Assembly (NCBI GenBank): GCA_963854835.1 | Contig: OY978527.1 | Location: 19,346,845-19,410,844 of the forward strand | Direction of reading: 5' to 3' | Source: Megamerina dolium | Taxonomy: Eukaryota > Arthropoda > Insecta > Diptera > Megamerinidae | Length of the DNA stretch: 64,000 nt | Part shown: piece after piece, positions 53,325-62,009 of the stretch | Position numbering within the stretch: the stretch's first letter is position 1 | How the letters are laid out: every line of letters begins with the position of its first letter | Notes under the pieces: generated by a model | Told to the model about the DNA's origin: nothing | What the model saw: the letters and a program-made list of their open reading frames with translations, nothing else | Database searches by the model: none | Translations under genes and position numbers: made by a program

Positions 53325-54934
53325 GGTCTGGATAGCAATGTTTGGAGTAACATCGATTGATTTTTCATCATTTCTTGCATCATTGTTTGCATTGAGTTCA
53401 TGAATTGGTTCATATTCTGAATCAATGTTTGAAGCAAATGTTCAAGGGTACTTGGCTGTTGGGTGGGCAGTGAGTGTTTCTGCTCATTATTTACATTGCT
53501 TTGTTGGTGTGGGTTTTGTTTTAACACGCTAGCGTATGAATTGGTTTGATTCTTGTTTGGGATTGCAGAGAAGAATTGTGTTGCATCAATATTTTGTCTC
53601 TTACTTGAGTTGGCTATCTGAGTTTGCTCAACTGGTTTTAGAGGTTGATTGCTAGCGGAGAAATTTAGCTTTAGGGTTGTATATACTGGGCAACCTCTAT
53701 AATTTGCGGTGTGATTACCTCCACAATTGCTGCATTTTTTCATGCTAGCATCGCCTTTAGATTTTGGGCATATGTTTGATTTATGGAGATCTCCACAAAT
53801 CACACAAACAGCTGGCAGGGTACAATATGTCTTAGTATGTCCATATTCTTGGCAGTTGCTGCACTGAGGAGGTCCAGTTCTCTTATGGGGTTCTTCGATT
53901 GTGATTTTGCGATGCAATAAATATCGAATTTTATATATGGGGTGTACTTCACCTTTTTTTAGGGGTTTTGTTTCAGGCTGAAGCTCAATACGATATAACG
54001 GTTGAGGTATATTGCTCTTGTTGAGAATGTTGAATACTGTTTTGGCTTGAAACCCTTCTTCCTGGAGGGCAAGTTTGATTTCGTTAATATCAACGTTGGG
54101 TTCGACGCCTTTGAGTACAACGATTAAGCCCTTACTACTTTTTAGCTGATATGTGTAGTAATTCTTTTTTACAGCATCAAATTCCGCTATTACTTTGCGA
54201 TAATGAGTTTCGCTGTAGATTTGCACTTTTGTTTCCTCAATTTGGCCTTTGCGAATAGGAACAACATGGAAATTCTTTGGTCCTATAAGACTTGTAATTC
54301 TAGAAATCAACTTATCTGAGTTGCGTTCTCTCAAGAAAATGGGTGGGGGTTTGAAATTTTTCTTGGAGATAATATTTTCGTCACTTTCATCACCTGAAAG
54401 CAGAGCGTATCTATTTTCCGAACTAATAGGGACAGTGTTCTGTTTTTGAATTTTTGTTGAATTCATTTGTTTTGAATTTTGCGGACTTCTCTTTCGCTTT
54501 ACTACAGTAATGTAGCGATCAATACCAGTTTGAACAGCAACTGGTTCTTTATTAGTCATCGCACTAGTTGCTTTAACTACTGCGTCATGCACTTCAGTAG
54601 AAGTGCCGTTATTTGATTGCTTTGATGTTGTAGCTGTTGGTGTTACAGCAGGAGAAGCACATTGTACACTCCACGGTATAGAGGGAGATAGTATATCACG
54701 ATAGAACAAATTATTTTTTTTGTCTGTATTTATTGTTGTTGCAAAATTTGATGAATTTTTAATATGTGCAGGCAAAAGATTTGCACTGTTACTTTCACTT
54801 GTGCAGTGTGTATCAACTGTTTTATTTGATAATGCACTTATCGGGGGGGTTTGCGCGGGTGACTGCAAATTATTGTTTACACACACATTAACAGGCGATT
54901 GCCGTTGCCGGAGAGGAGAGTGCTGAACACTCAT
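53321..54934 (-). CDS. Jockey ORF1, Gag-like RNA-binding protein
   Basis: 537 residues. A Ser/Thr/Asn-rich disordered N-terminus (1-190) is followed by an RRM-like/PRE_C2HC region (about 195-345; GPKNFHVVPIRKGQIEETKV, KGVEPNVDINEIKLALQEEG, YRIELQPETKPLKK). Three cysteine knuckles come next: CSNCQEYGHTKTYC (358-371), CVICGDLHKSNIC (377-389) and CSNCGGNHTANYRGC (401-415). The C-terminus ends with a Met/Gln-rich coiled coil. ORF1 proteins of this clade bind the element RNA and form the nucleoprotein that targets retrotransposition. The frame is intact. Confidence 0.92.
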   Translation of the reverse strand: MSVQHSPLRQRQSPVNVCVNNNLQSPAQTPPISALSNKTVDTHCTSESNSANLLPAHIKNSSNFATTINTDKKNNLFYRDILSPSIPWSVQCASPAVTPTATTSKQSNNGTSTEVHDAVVKATSAMTNKEPVAVQTGIDRYITVVKRKRSPQNSKQMNSTKIQKQNTVPISSENRYALLSGDESDENIISKKNFKPPPIFLRERNSDKLISRITSLIGPKNFHVVPIRKGQIEETKVQIYSETHYRKVIAEFDAVKKNYYTYQLKSSKGLIVVLKGVEPNVDINEIKLALQEEGFQAKTVFNILNKSNIPQPLYRIELQPETKPLKKGEVHPIYKIRYLLHRKITIEEPHKRTGPPQCSNCQEYGHTKTYCTLPAVCVICGDLHKSNICPKSKGDASMKKCSNCGGNHTANYRGCPVYTTLKLNFSASNQPLKPVEQTQIANSSKRQNIDATQFFSAIPNKNQTNSYASVLKQNPHQQSNVNNEQKHSLPTQQPSTLEHLLQTLIQNMNQFMNSMQTMMQEMMKNQSMLLQTLLSRP

Positions 54935-55019
54935 ACTGTAAACAAAATGTTTGCAAATTATATTATTATTTTATTTGTTTTTTTTTTTTTTGTTTTTTTT
55001 TCTAAAAATCAAAATAAAG

Positions 55020-55054
55020 ACGTCCACTCTTATTGGTGACTTTCGCGAAACTGT
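55020..55054 (-). promoter_or_regulatory. Jockey internal promoter: initiator + DPE
   Basis: On the minus strand the element starts with an initiator-like ACAGTT. Taking its second A (55052) as +1, GGACGT falls exactly at +28 to +33 (55025-55020), a perfect match to the DPE consensus RGWYVT at the required spacing. The base before CA lies in target DNA. This layout is known for Jockey-family LINEs, which need a promoter inside the transcript. Confidence 0.75.
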
Positions 55055-55655
55055 ATAAATCTATTTTGAAACAAAACTTAACAGCATCGGTTGATAAACT
55101 ATGCCTTGGTGAGAGTTGGATCTTCCAACAGGATAGCGATCCAAAACATACCGCCCACATCGTGAGGGACTGGCTGCTTTACTACGCTCCACAACAACTG
55201 TATTCACCTCCTCAAAGCCCAGACTTAAATATTATTGAACACGTTTGGGAGCTTTTGGAGCGGAAGATACGGAAACATCACATTACTAGTGCCCTAGTAC
55301 TAAAAGAGAAGCTGCAACAGGAATGGCAACAAAATTTAGTCGTTTCAATGCCCCGACGTTTGCAAGCAGTTATAGATGCTCAACCAAATATTAAACGACG
55401 ATTTATTTTAACTTTTAGTGCCTTATCAAAGTATTTCCTTTTGATTTTCAAATCGTACGTAGACTTTTGTCATTGAATTTTTTTCGTTTTATGTTAATAA
55501 CTTGTTAAGTTTTTAATGAAATAAGATAATTTTTGCTATGTAATAATAAAAACATATTTAAAACAAAATTGCATCATTACTTCTTTTCATTATGCTTTTG
55601 GACATGTCAGATAGCCGAAATGGTAGCCGTACGTAGACTTTTGTCGCTCACTGTA

Positions 55656-56125
55656 CATTTGGTTTAATTACTTTCCCAGTAAGAATTATCTAGCAACGAA
55701 ATTGTAAGGAAGAATTCGGTCTCAACAGAATATTATCCAAAAAAAGTAAAAAACAGCAATTTGCAAAAACTTCTAGTTTAACAAAAACAGCTGAGTGTGA
55801 ATATCAATTTCAATATCAAAAGGAAGCAATTCCAAGCATCTTGCCTTAAGAACGCATAGTTTTTTGCTGAATACTGGTTCAAACGACAATTACCTAATAA
55901 AACATAATTCTAAAACCTAATCTATTGGTTATTTGTTATTTTCTTTTAATTTTAAATTTATGCACACTTCAAAATTATTTTGCTGTCATATGTGTATTTA
56001 TCCAGTAAAACTTTTAAGTATTCTCACGGCGAACAGGCGTGTTTTATATTCTGAGTAAGTACAGATTGAGAGAATTTTTACGTTAAGCAAAGATATTTTT
56101 GAGTTTAAATTTATTATTTTATTTA
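55656..56125. other. Intergenic, nothing recognised
   Basis: AT-rich; a weak resemblance to the dispersed repeat family (AACAAAAACAGCTGAGTG near 55784-55800) is the only signal. Confidence 0.35.
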
Positions 56126-56461
56126 GAAATGGTGATTTCGTGGAGCAGATCTCCCACTGAAGAAGTTATTACTCTGCTGCAAATTAATGAACATATTTGG
56201 GATACTAAAAATCCAAGTTATTCTAATCGGGAAAAACGGGAGCAGGCCCTAGATGCTATGCAACAGCAATTGTCTAAAATTGCTCGCAATATAGTAAAAC
56301 ATTACATCCTGGCAGAATTTCATTCCTTTAAAGCCAATATAGGAAAGAGTGGAACACTATTGACACCAGCACTGCCGGTTGTTGATCTGGTGGTATTATA
56401 TTACCAACTGGCGTTTCACTTTTTTGATATCAATTTTAATGAGCCGCAGGATGTTCTGTAA
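56126..56461 (+). pseudogene. MADF-like domain fragment
   Basis: The frame reads TEEVITLLQINEHIWDTKNP followed by SYSNREKREQALDAMQQQLS, the start of a MADF (Myb/SANT-like) DNA-binding domain: leucine-rich helix, W, P.Y..R..R...W. The second half of the domain is not recognisable and the frame ends at 56461. It may be the N-terminal part of a Harbinger accessory gene or a remnant of a host MADF gene. Confidence 0.45.
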
Positions 56462-56828
56462 TTTCGTATAGGTCATCCTTATGTAATTTTTGAAGGCCCA
56501 GAAGTCGTTATGTTGTAATTTCTTTGTCAGGAATGTGAAAGAGTCGTTTGTACTTCGTTTTTTCGCATTTTTTATATCCCACTTGATCGTTTTATGTTTT
56601 TGCCGATTTTTCGATGATACTTTTTCTATTAACTCAATTATTTTTCCCAGTACACTTCTATGATGATCGTTCCAAAAAAACACATTCTCAGCATATATGG
56701 TTGCTGTTTTTATCAAATCATTCAGCGTGGTAGCGTTATGAAATCAATTGAAATTTAATACAGTACAATTATTTTGATAAAATATTACACCTCTGTCTCA
56801 GCAATCATGTGTAACCACTCAACAATCT
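56462..56828. other. Intergenic, nothing recognised
   Basis: No supported gene; the minus-strand open frame of 106 codons here is low-complexity and unlike any family I know. Confidence 0.4.
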
Positions 56829-56985
56829 AAATTGGTGAAACGGAAAATGAACGCTTTGATTAGCGTTCAATTGAATGGTAATATAACCGCGGAATAACCA
56901 AAATTTCTAAATAGGTGAAACAGAAATTATGATCACCATGATTGGCGTTCAATTGATTTGTAGTGTAACCACGGCATTACTGTAC
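56829..56985 (+). repeat. Short hairpin repeat, copies 2 and 3 in tandem
   Basis: Two units of about 75 bp (from 56829 and 56908) sharing AAATNGGTGAAACNG, an ACGC...GCGT hairpin and TAACCNCGGNAT. They are related to the single copy at 41539-41610. 56986-57341 to the right holds nothing recognised. Confidence 0.6.
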
Positions 56986-57341
56986 GAGACACGCTGGAAT
57001 TTGGCTACTCGCCTATTTTGGCGAGTCTGCTAATTTTTGCTTTTATGGTTGGCGAATGGATTGATTCGGCTAACCATCAGTACTGCCAAAACATCATAAC
57101 ATAATTTAAATGTCAACGATACAGATGTTTATCTCTCACATTGTGAAATTTTTAAATTTGTTTACTTTACAGTAGCATGTAAGGTACAATGCTGTACACA
57201 CGCGTTACTCCAGATATGATTGCCCATAGGTTTTGAATGATCATTCTTAATTTTGTTTTCGTGTCGTAAACTGTCATCCAGTTGACTTTATTTGCGTGTC
57301 ATAAAATTTTGCAGTTAATGAAATTTCGGTTAAGCTAAATG

Positions 57342-58862
57342 ATCTAGTGGTGTTTTCGCAAGGTAGCGTGTCTAATGCCTTAACTGGGTGGGGCTAGCGC
57401 AATCCATGCTAAACTCATCGCAAGTCACTGGTTGTCATGTAGTTTGTTCTGAGTGCTATATGAAGACACCTTTATTTGCTCATGAGGTGTAGGCATGTAG
57501 TTTGCTCTGCTTACTATGTGATGGTGCCTTCATTATTAATGGAGGTGCTCCACTTGGCGACTACCGTGCAACGTCCACCTGGCATCCGCTGGGAGGCAGA
57601 TGAAGTGAGTGCCGAAAATCTCCTCAGTTAGAGGTTGTGGGTTTGGGACCCGTCACATAAAAAATCCCCCCAATGAAGAAAACAGCAATGCCGCGGATAA
57701 GGACTATCGCTTTTGTTGATGACCCCCGTAAACGAAAAAAGGACCACGATTTACTGATATGCACCTGAAATGTCCGGTCCCTTTATAGGGAGGGTGCCTC
57801 TATCCAGCTGGTTGATGCCCTCGAAAAATATAGCGCTGACATCACCGTTCTCCAAGAAATGCGATGGACGGGACAGGGCTGCTCCAAAAGAGCGTCCTGT
57901 GACATTTACTACAGTTGCCATGCTGAAAGCCACGAATTAGGATGTGGATTTTTAGTCAGCAAGAGACTACGACAACTTGTCTCACATTTCACGCCTCTGA
58001 ACGAGCGGCTGGCCACAATCCGCATCAACGCTAAATTTTTCAACATTAGCCTTATATATACCCACGCTCCGACGGATGAGAAGGACAACAAAATAATACG
58101 AGCTGCTGATCTACGACATAATGACACTATCTTCAATGAAAGTGCCATGCTGTTGGCGTATGCCGACGATATTGATATAATCGGCATGAAGACGCGAGCA
58201 GTCAGTGCAGCATTCTCAGAGTTGGAAAGATAGTCGCGTCGGATGGGTCTTACGGTGAACGAGGGCAAGACGAAGTATCTAGTGTCAACAAACAAAGAGT
58301 CCCGGCGTATTGGACAGCACGTCACTGTTGACAACTACGCTTTTGAAGTAGTAAGGGACTTTATCTATCTTGGAACCAGCATTAACAGCAGTAATGACGT
58401 CAGCTTGGAGATATTGCGAAGGATCACTCTTGCAAACAGGTGCTACATTGGGCTAAGTCAGCAATTGAGAAGTCGAGCCCTCTCTCGAAGAACGAAAACT
58501 ACACTCTACAAGTCTGTCATCATGCCTGTCCTAACATATGGCGCTGACGCCTGGACAATTTCCACCTTGGAGTTTTCAAGAGAAAGGCTCTACACAAGAT
58601 CTTTGGACCTATTTGCGTTGGTGGCGATACCGAATAAGGTACAATCGTGAACTGTACGAGCTGTATGCCGATATTGACATAGTAAAGCGCATAAAAATCC
58701 AGCGGCTGCGCTGGCTAGGTCACGTCGAGCGAATGGAAGAACACGCTCCAGCTAAGAAGGTGTTATATTCGGAGCCCACTGGAGAACGACGAAGAAGAGG
58801 AAGACCTAACCTCCGGTGGAAAGACCAAGTACTGGAGAACCTGACGGCACTTAGAATTTCTA
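57342..58862 (+). mobile_element. RTE-clade LINE copy C, internally deleted, 3' end missing
   Basis: The 5' UTR aligns with that of the copy at 18867-21790 (GGTGTTTTCGCAAGGTA and following). The endonuclease start (about 57755-58085; LQEMRWTGQGCSKRA, FNISLIYTHAPTDEKDN) includes the segment missing from copy A. It is fused directly to RT at KIIRAADLRHNDTIF (58090), continues through AYADDIDIIG and EGKTKYLVSTNKESR, and reaches RRGRPNLRWKDQVLENLTAL, where homology stops before the (TAAG)n tail. A nonsense codon (ELER-stop) and a frameshift near 58580-58630 are present. Loss of the 3' end must be post-insertional. Confidence 0.88.
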
Positions 58863-59456
58863 TCTGCGAAGAAAGTTGTGATATCGAAATAAAATTCCGT
58901 TAAATTTAAATTTAAGATAATATAAACCACAATTTATAAAGATTAAAAACGATACTCACATTAATTGAGATTCATTAAGAAGAAGAAAAATTTCTACTGC
59001 GTGGTAGACTAATAAAAGAGAGAAAAATAAGAAGAAAAGTAAAGAGTGAACTTTAAGGAAAAATTGTATCTTTAAATCTTGAGATAAAGCCACAGAAAGT
59101 AGAAAATTGAATAGAACAAGGAAATAGACAAACTTTAAGATGTTTTTCGTTCATTGTGGAAGAGAAATATTTAACGGTATTTTCCTTTTGATCTGTCCTG
59201 GGCCGTTAAAGACTATTTCAGCTCCAAAAAGCTCCCGAAGACTATTAAACTAAAGGCAAAGAGTGAAAATTAACAAGATTAAATTGTACAGTGAGGAAGG
59301 ATAATAAAATTTTATGGGACAAATTGGCATATGAGAGCTTTTGGCTCCAACGAAGCCAAACGAAGAGAAACAAAAAAATGTTGCTTTTACTTTGTGAATT
59401 TTGTTACAATATTAATAATTAAAACAAATATAAGTGCGGTGGTAAAGTAATAATAT
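58863..59456. other. Intergenic, purine-rich, nothing recognised
   Basis: A-rich DNA with many GAAGAAGAAAA and AAAGAGAGAAAAA stretches. No gene or element was recognised. Confidence 0.45.
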
Positions 59457-60938
59457 TGTAACGTGTATCGATGGTTGGTTATTCATCACTAATTGTGAAT
59501 GGCACGAATAATGGCAGCTTCGAAACAAATGTCAACGAAAAGATATAGGCGATAACCAGAACAAGCCGAGAGAGAAAGGGAAAAAACTTGAATAAGATAA
59601 AGGAAGAATCTGGAGTGTTGGCACAGAGTATAAATAGGAGCAGTTGTTGACCAATGTAATCAACTAAATTCCGAAAGTGATCGTGCAAACATTGATATAG
59701 TACCAGAGGCAAAAGTTGCACGTACATTAAAGAGTTATTGTAAATGGTTGATTGTAAATAGAGTTGATTAAATAAATTGTTGCTGTATATACAGTGTGAT
59801 TTTTGAAAGCCTTCGGATTTGATTAAAAAAAAAAAACACAAAATGTAGAAAAATGTAGGAAATCTTTTGTTTGAGTCGATAGAATGATCTATGTATATAA
59901 ATCAATGTTTAAAAACGGTTTCATGTAAATGTTAACCGCAGCTGCGCCTCAAATGGTTTATACGTTGGGTCCAATTTTGGCATACTCTCTAGCCCCACAA
60001 AAAATAGTCTAAAGGCGTTAAATCGCACGATCTAGGCGGCCAATCGACCGGCCCCAAACGTGAAATAAACTGTTCACCGAACTCGCATCTCAATTGTGCC
60101 ATTGTTTGGCGTGCTGTGTGGCATGTGGCACCGCCTTGTTGAAACCACATATCAGCCAAGTCCAGCTCTCCCATTTTGGGTAAAAAAAAACGTATCCATT
60201 CAACGACAAACGACCATAAAATGGAAGAAGTGCACGATGCATTTTCTTAACTGAGCATGAATTTTGATAATAGAATTCAATAATCTGCAAGCGTTGTTCG
60301 TTTGTAAGTCGTTTAATGGTTAAATTATAGACCAAAAGAACATGTTACACGAAAACAGCAGAGCTGTCAAAAACAGTGTTGTCAAAATGAATAGTTGTAC
60401 AAAATAAGTGTTGCAATTATTATTGACAGAATCCAGTGATTGAACAATGCTGGTACAAGTAGAATTAAATTTTCACATAATAAAAACGTAACAAATATTG
60501 TCAGAAGTGAGATTCTGTTAAGATGGTGGAATTTCAGAACCAATTGACTCAAGGTTTTAAGAATATTCGGCTGAACTGCGTATGGAAATTTAAGAAGGTC
60601 CGTCTCGCTAAGGACATGTCCTCGAAAATCTACATAAAAAATTGAACCCAGATTTCAGGAAATTTCCGGTTCCATTAATAATTAAGTCACAGAGCTGAAA
60701 GAACACGTTGATGATTTGGATGATAAGCTGCAGCAACATGTCGACGACTGGGAAGATAAGTTCAAGAAATTAGTACAATAACTAAAAATAAACAGACCAT
60801 CTACATAAGTGATTAGAAAATCAAGTATAATTAAAATATTATTACAGGGTTCTATTGCACTGCGACCCTAGGTCTATTGTGCACACACACAATCAAACTA
60901 AAGCCGCCAACATTTGATGGAACCACACCATTGAACAG
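59457..60938 (+). mobile_element. Gypsy element 5' LTR (subfamily 2) and gag remnant
   Basis: The LTR starts TGTAACGTGTATCGATGG and ends AAAACGTAACA (60493), interrupted by a mariner at 59792-60391. A decayed primer site (ATATTGTCAGAAGTGAGA) and gag pieces follow: MVEFQNQLTQ, then a much-shortened region, then TELKEHVDDLDDKLQQHVDD and, after a small insertion with CACACACACA (60842-60890), [11 protein letters not shown]. The SINE at 60941 cuts it off. No pol is seen. Confidence 0.8.
59792..60391 (-). mobile_element. Internally deleted mariner/Tc1-like element inside the LTR
   Basis: Inserted at TA of GTATATAGTTGT (TA at 59790-59791 and 60392-60393); joining the flanks restores the LTR sequence. 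On the minus strand the transposase N-terminus (LTNEQRLQIIEFYYQNSCSV, HRALLPFYG) is followed shortly by the C-terminal catalytic part (MWFQQGGATCHTARQTM, SRLGPVDWPPRSCDLTPLDY), with most of the middle deleted. The usual Asp of FQQDGATCHTA is Gly here. Clear terminal inverted repeats were not identified. Confidence 0.75.
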
Positions 60939-60940
60939 TT

Positions 60941-61620
<680 letters not shown>

Positions 61621-61622
<2 letters not shown>

Positions 61623-62009
61623 TATTTTCAGCGTTTATTTTATTGCATAGAATCACAATATGTATAATTTTAATAATATATTCACATGCACCAATCTATA
61701 TCTAAACTTATTACAATTTATATATCGTGATAAGCGAATTGAAAAAGAACGAATGTATAAAAATGTTCGAATTTATGTTAAGAAGAAAAAAAAGGCGCGG
61801 AATGGCACGATCTCGATGGATGTTAAATGACCGAATGTAAAGATGATAACATCGGTCGATCATCACGAACCACGAAAACCCAAAAACATAAAAGGGGAAT
61901 TTAGTGGAGAGTTGGGTTGCCATATGGTAAGTATGCAAGGTAAGGTAAGTATTATTAATTCATTTTATAAATTCTATTTCATTATTTTTACTTCTTTCTT
62001 ACAGGGACT
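61621..62009 (+). other. Unassigned segment with intron-like signals
   Basis: Contains a perfect donor (ATG|GTAAGT, 61927) and a pyrimidine-rich acceptor (CTTTCTTACAG|GG, 62004/62005) 78 bp apart. CCATATGG-like sequences lie on both sides. It could be part of a host gene, or the target of the LINE to its right. Confidence 0.3.

Larger units (their letters stand above)
50521..55053 (-). mobile_element. Full-length Jockey-clade LINE (copy C)
   Basis: From the promoter-bearing 5' end (55053) through ORF1 and ORF2 to a 3' UTR ending in two A-runs (50521-50560) broken by TAAGCTAAC. Removing it restores the Tc1 transposase frame, with at most the 3 bp TAT shared at the joint. Both ORFs are open except for one nonsense codon in ORF2. 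Copies A (15136-17586) and B (25107-26401) are truncated relatives of high similarity, so this family was recently active. Confidence 0.92.
49864..55476 (+). pseudogene. Tc1 transposase, interrupted by a Jockey LINE
   Basis: The left part (49864 to about 50520) starts MASRKKISIDLRKLVVKYRN. It has the paired-type helix-turn-helix (YGEISSLLNLTKSTVQTIF), the GRPKKLS hook-like motif, a second HTH (HPRTVQRALNNNGFHSRTP) and the first catalytic Asp in LFTDESKYNLFG. The right part (from 55057) continues KSILKQNLTAS with the second Asp in FQQDSDPKHTA, then SPPQSPDLNIIEHVWELLE with the third acidic residue (E), a DD34E core. The frame is uninterrupted apart from the insertion at about codon 219, so the transposase was probably intact when the LINE landed. 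The annotated stop lies inside the right terminal repeat. Confidence 0.9.
49512..55653 (+). mobile_element. Tc1-family transposon with about 200-bp IR/DR termini, split by a LINE
   Basis: The inverted repeats (49512-49714 and about 55452-55653) begin CAGTGAGCGACAAAAGTCTA and are flanked by TA. Each contains the sequence ACAAAAGTCTAC twice, at its outer and inner ends, the IR/DR arrangement of some Tc1-like elements where each direct repeat binds transposase. The two arms differ at only a few positions that I can see. Without the Jockey LINE the element is about 1.6 kb. Confidence 0.93.

Noticed and set aside
56396..56716. Minus-strand 106-codon frame
   Set aside because: AT-rich, lysine-heavy translation without any recognisable domain; it partly overlaps the MADF-like fragment on the other strand.
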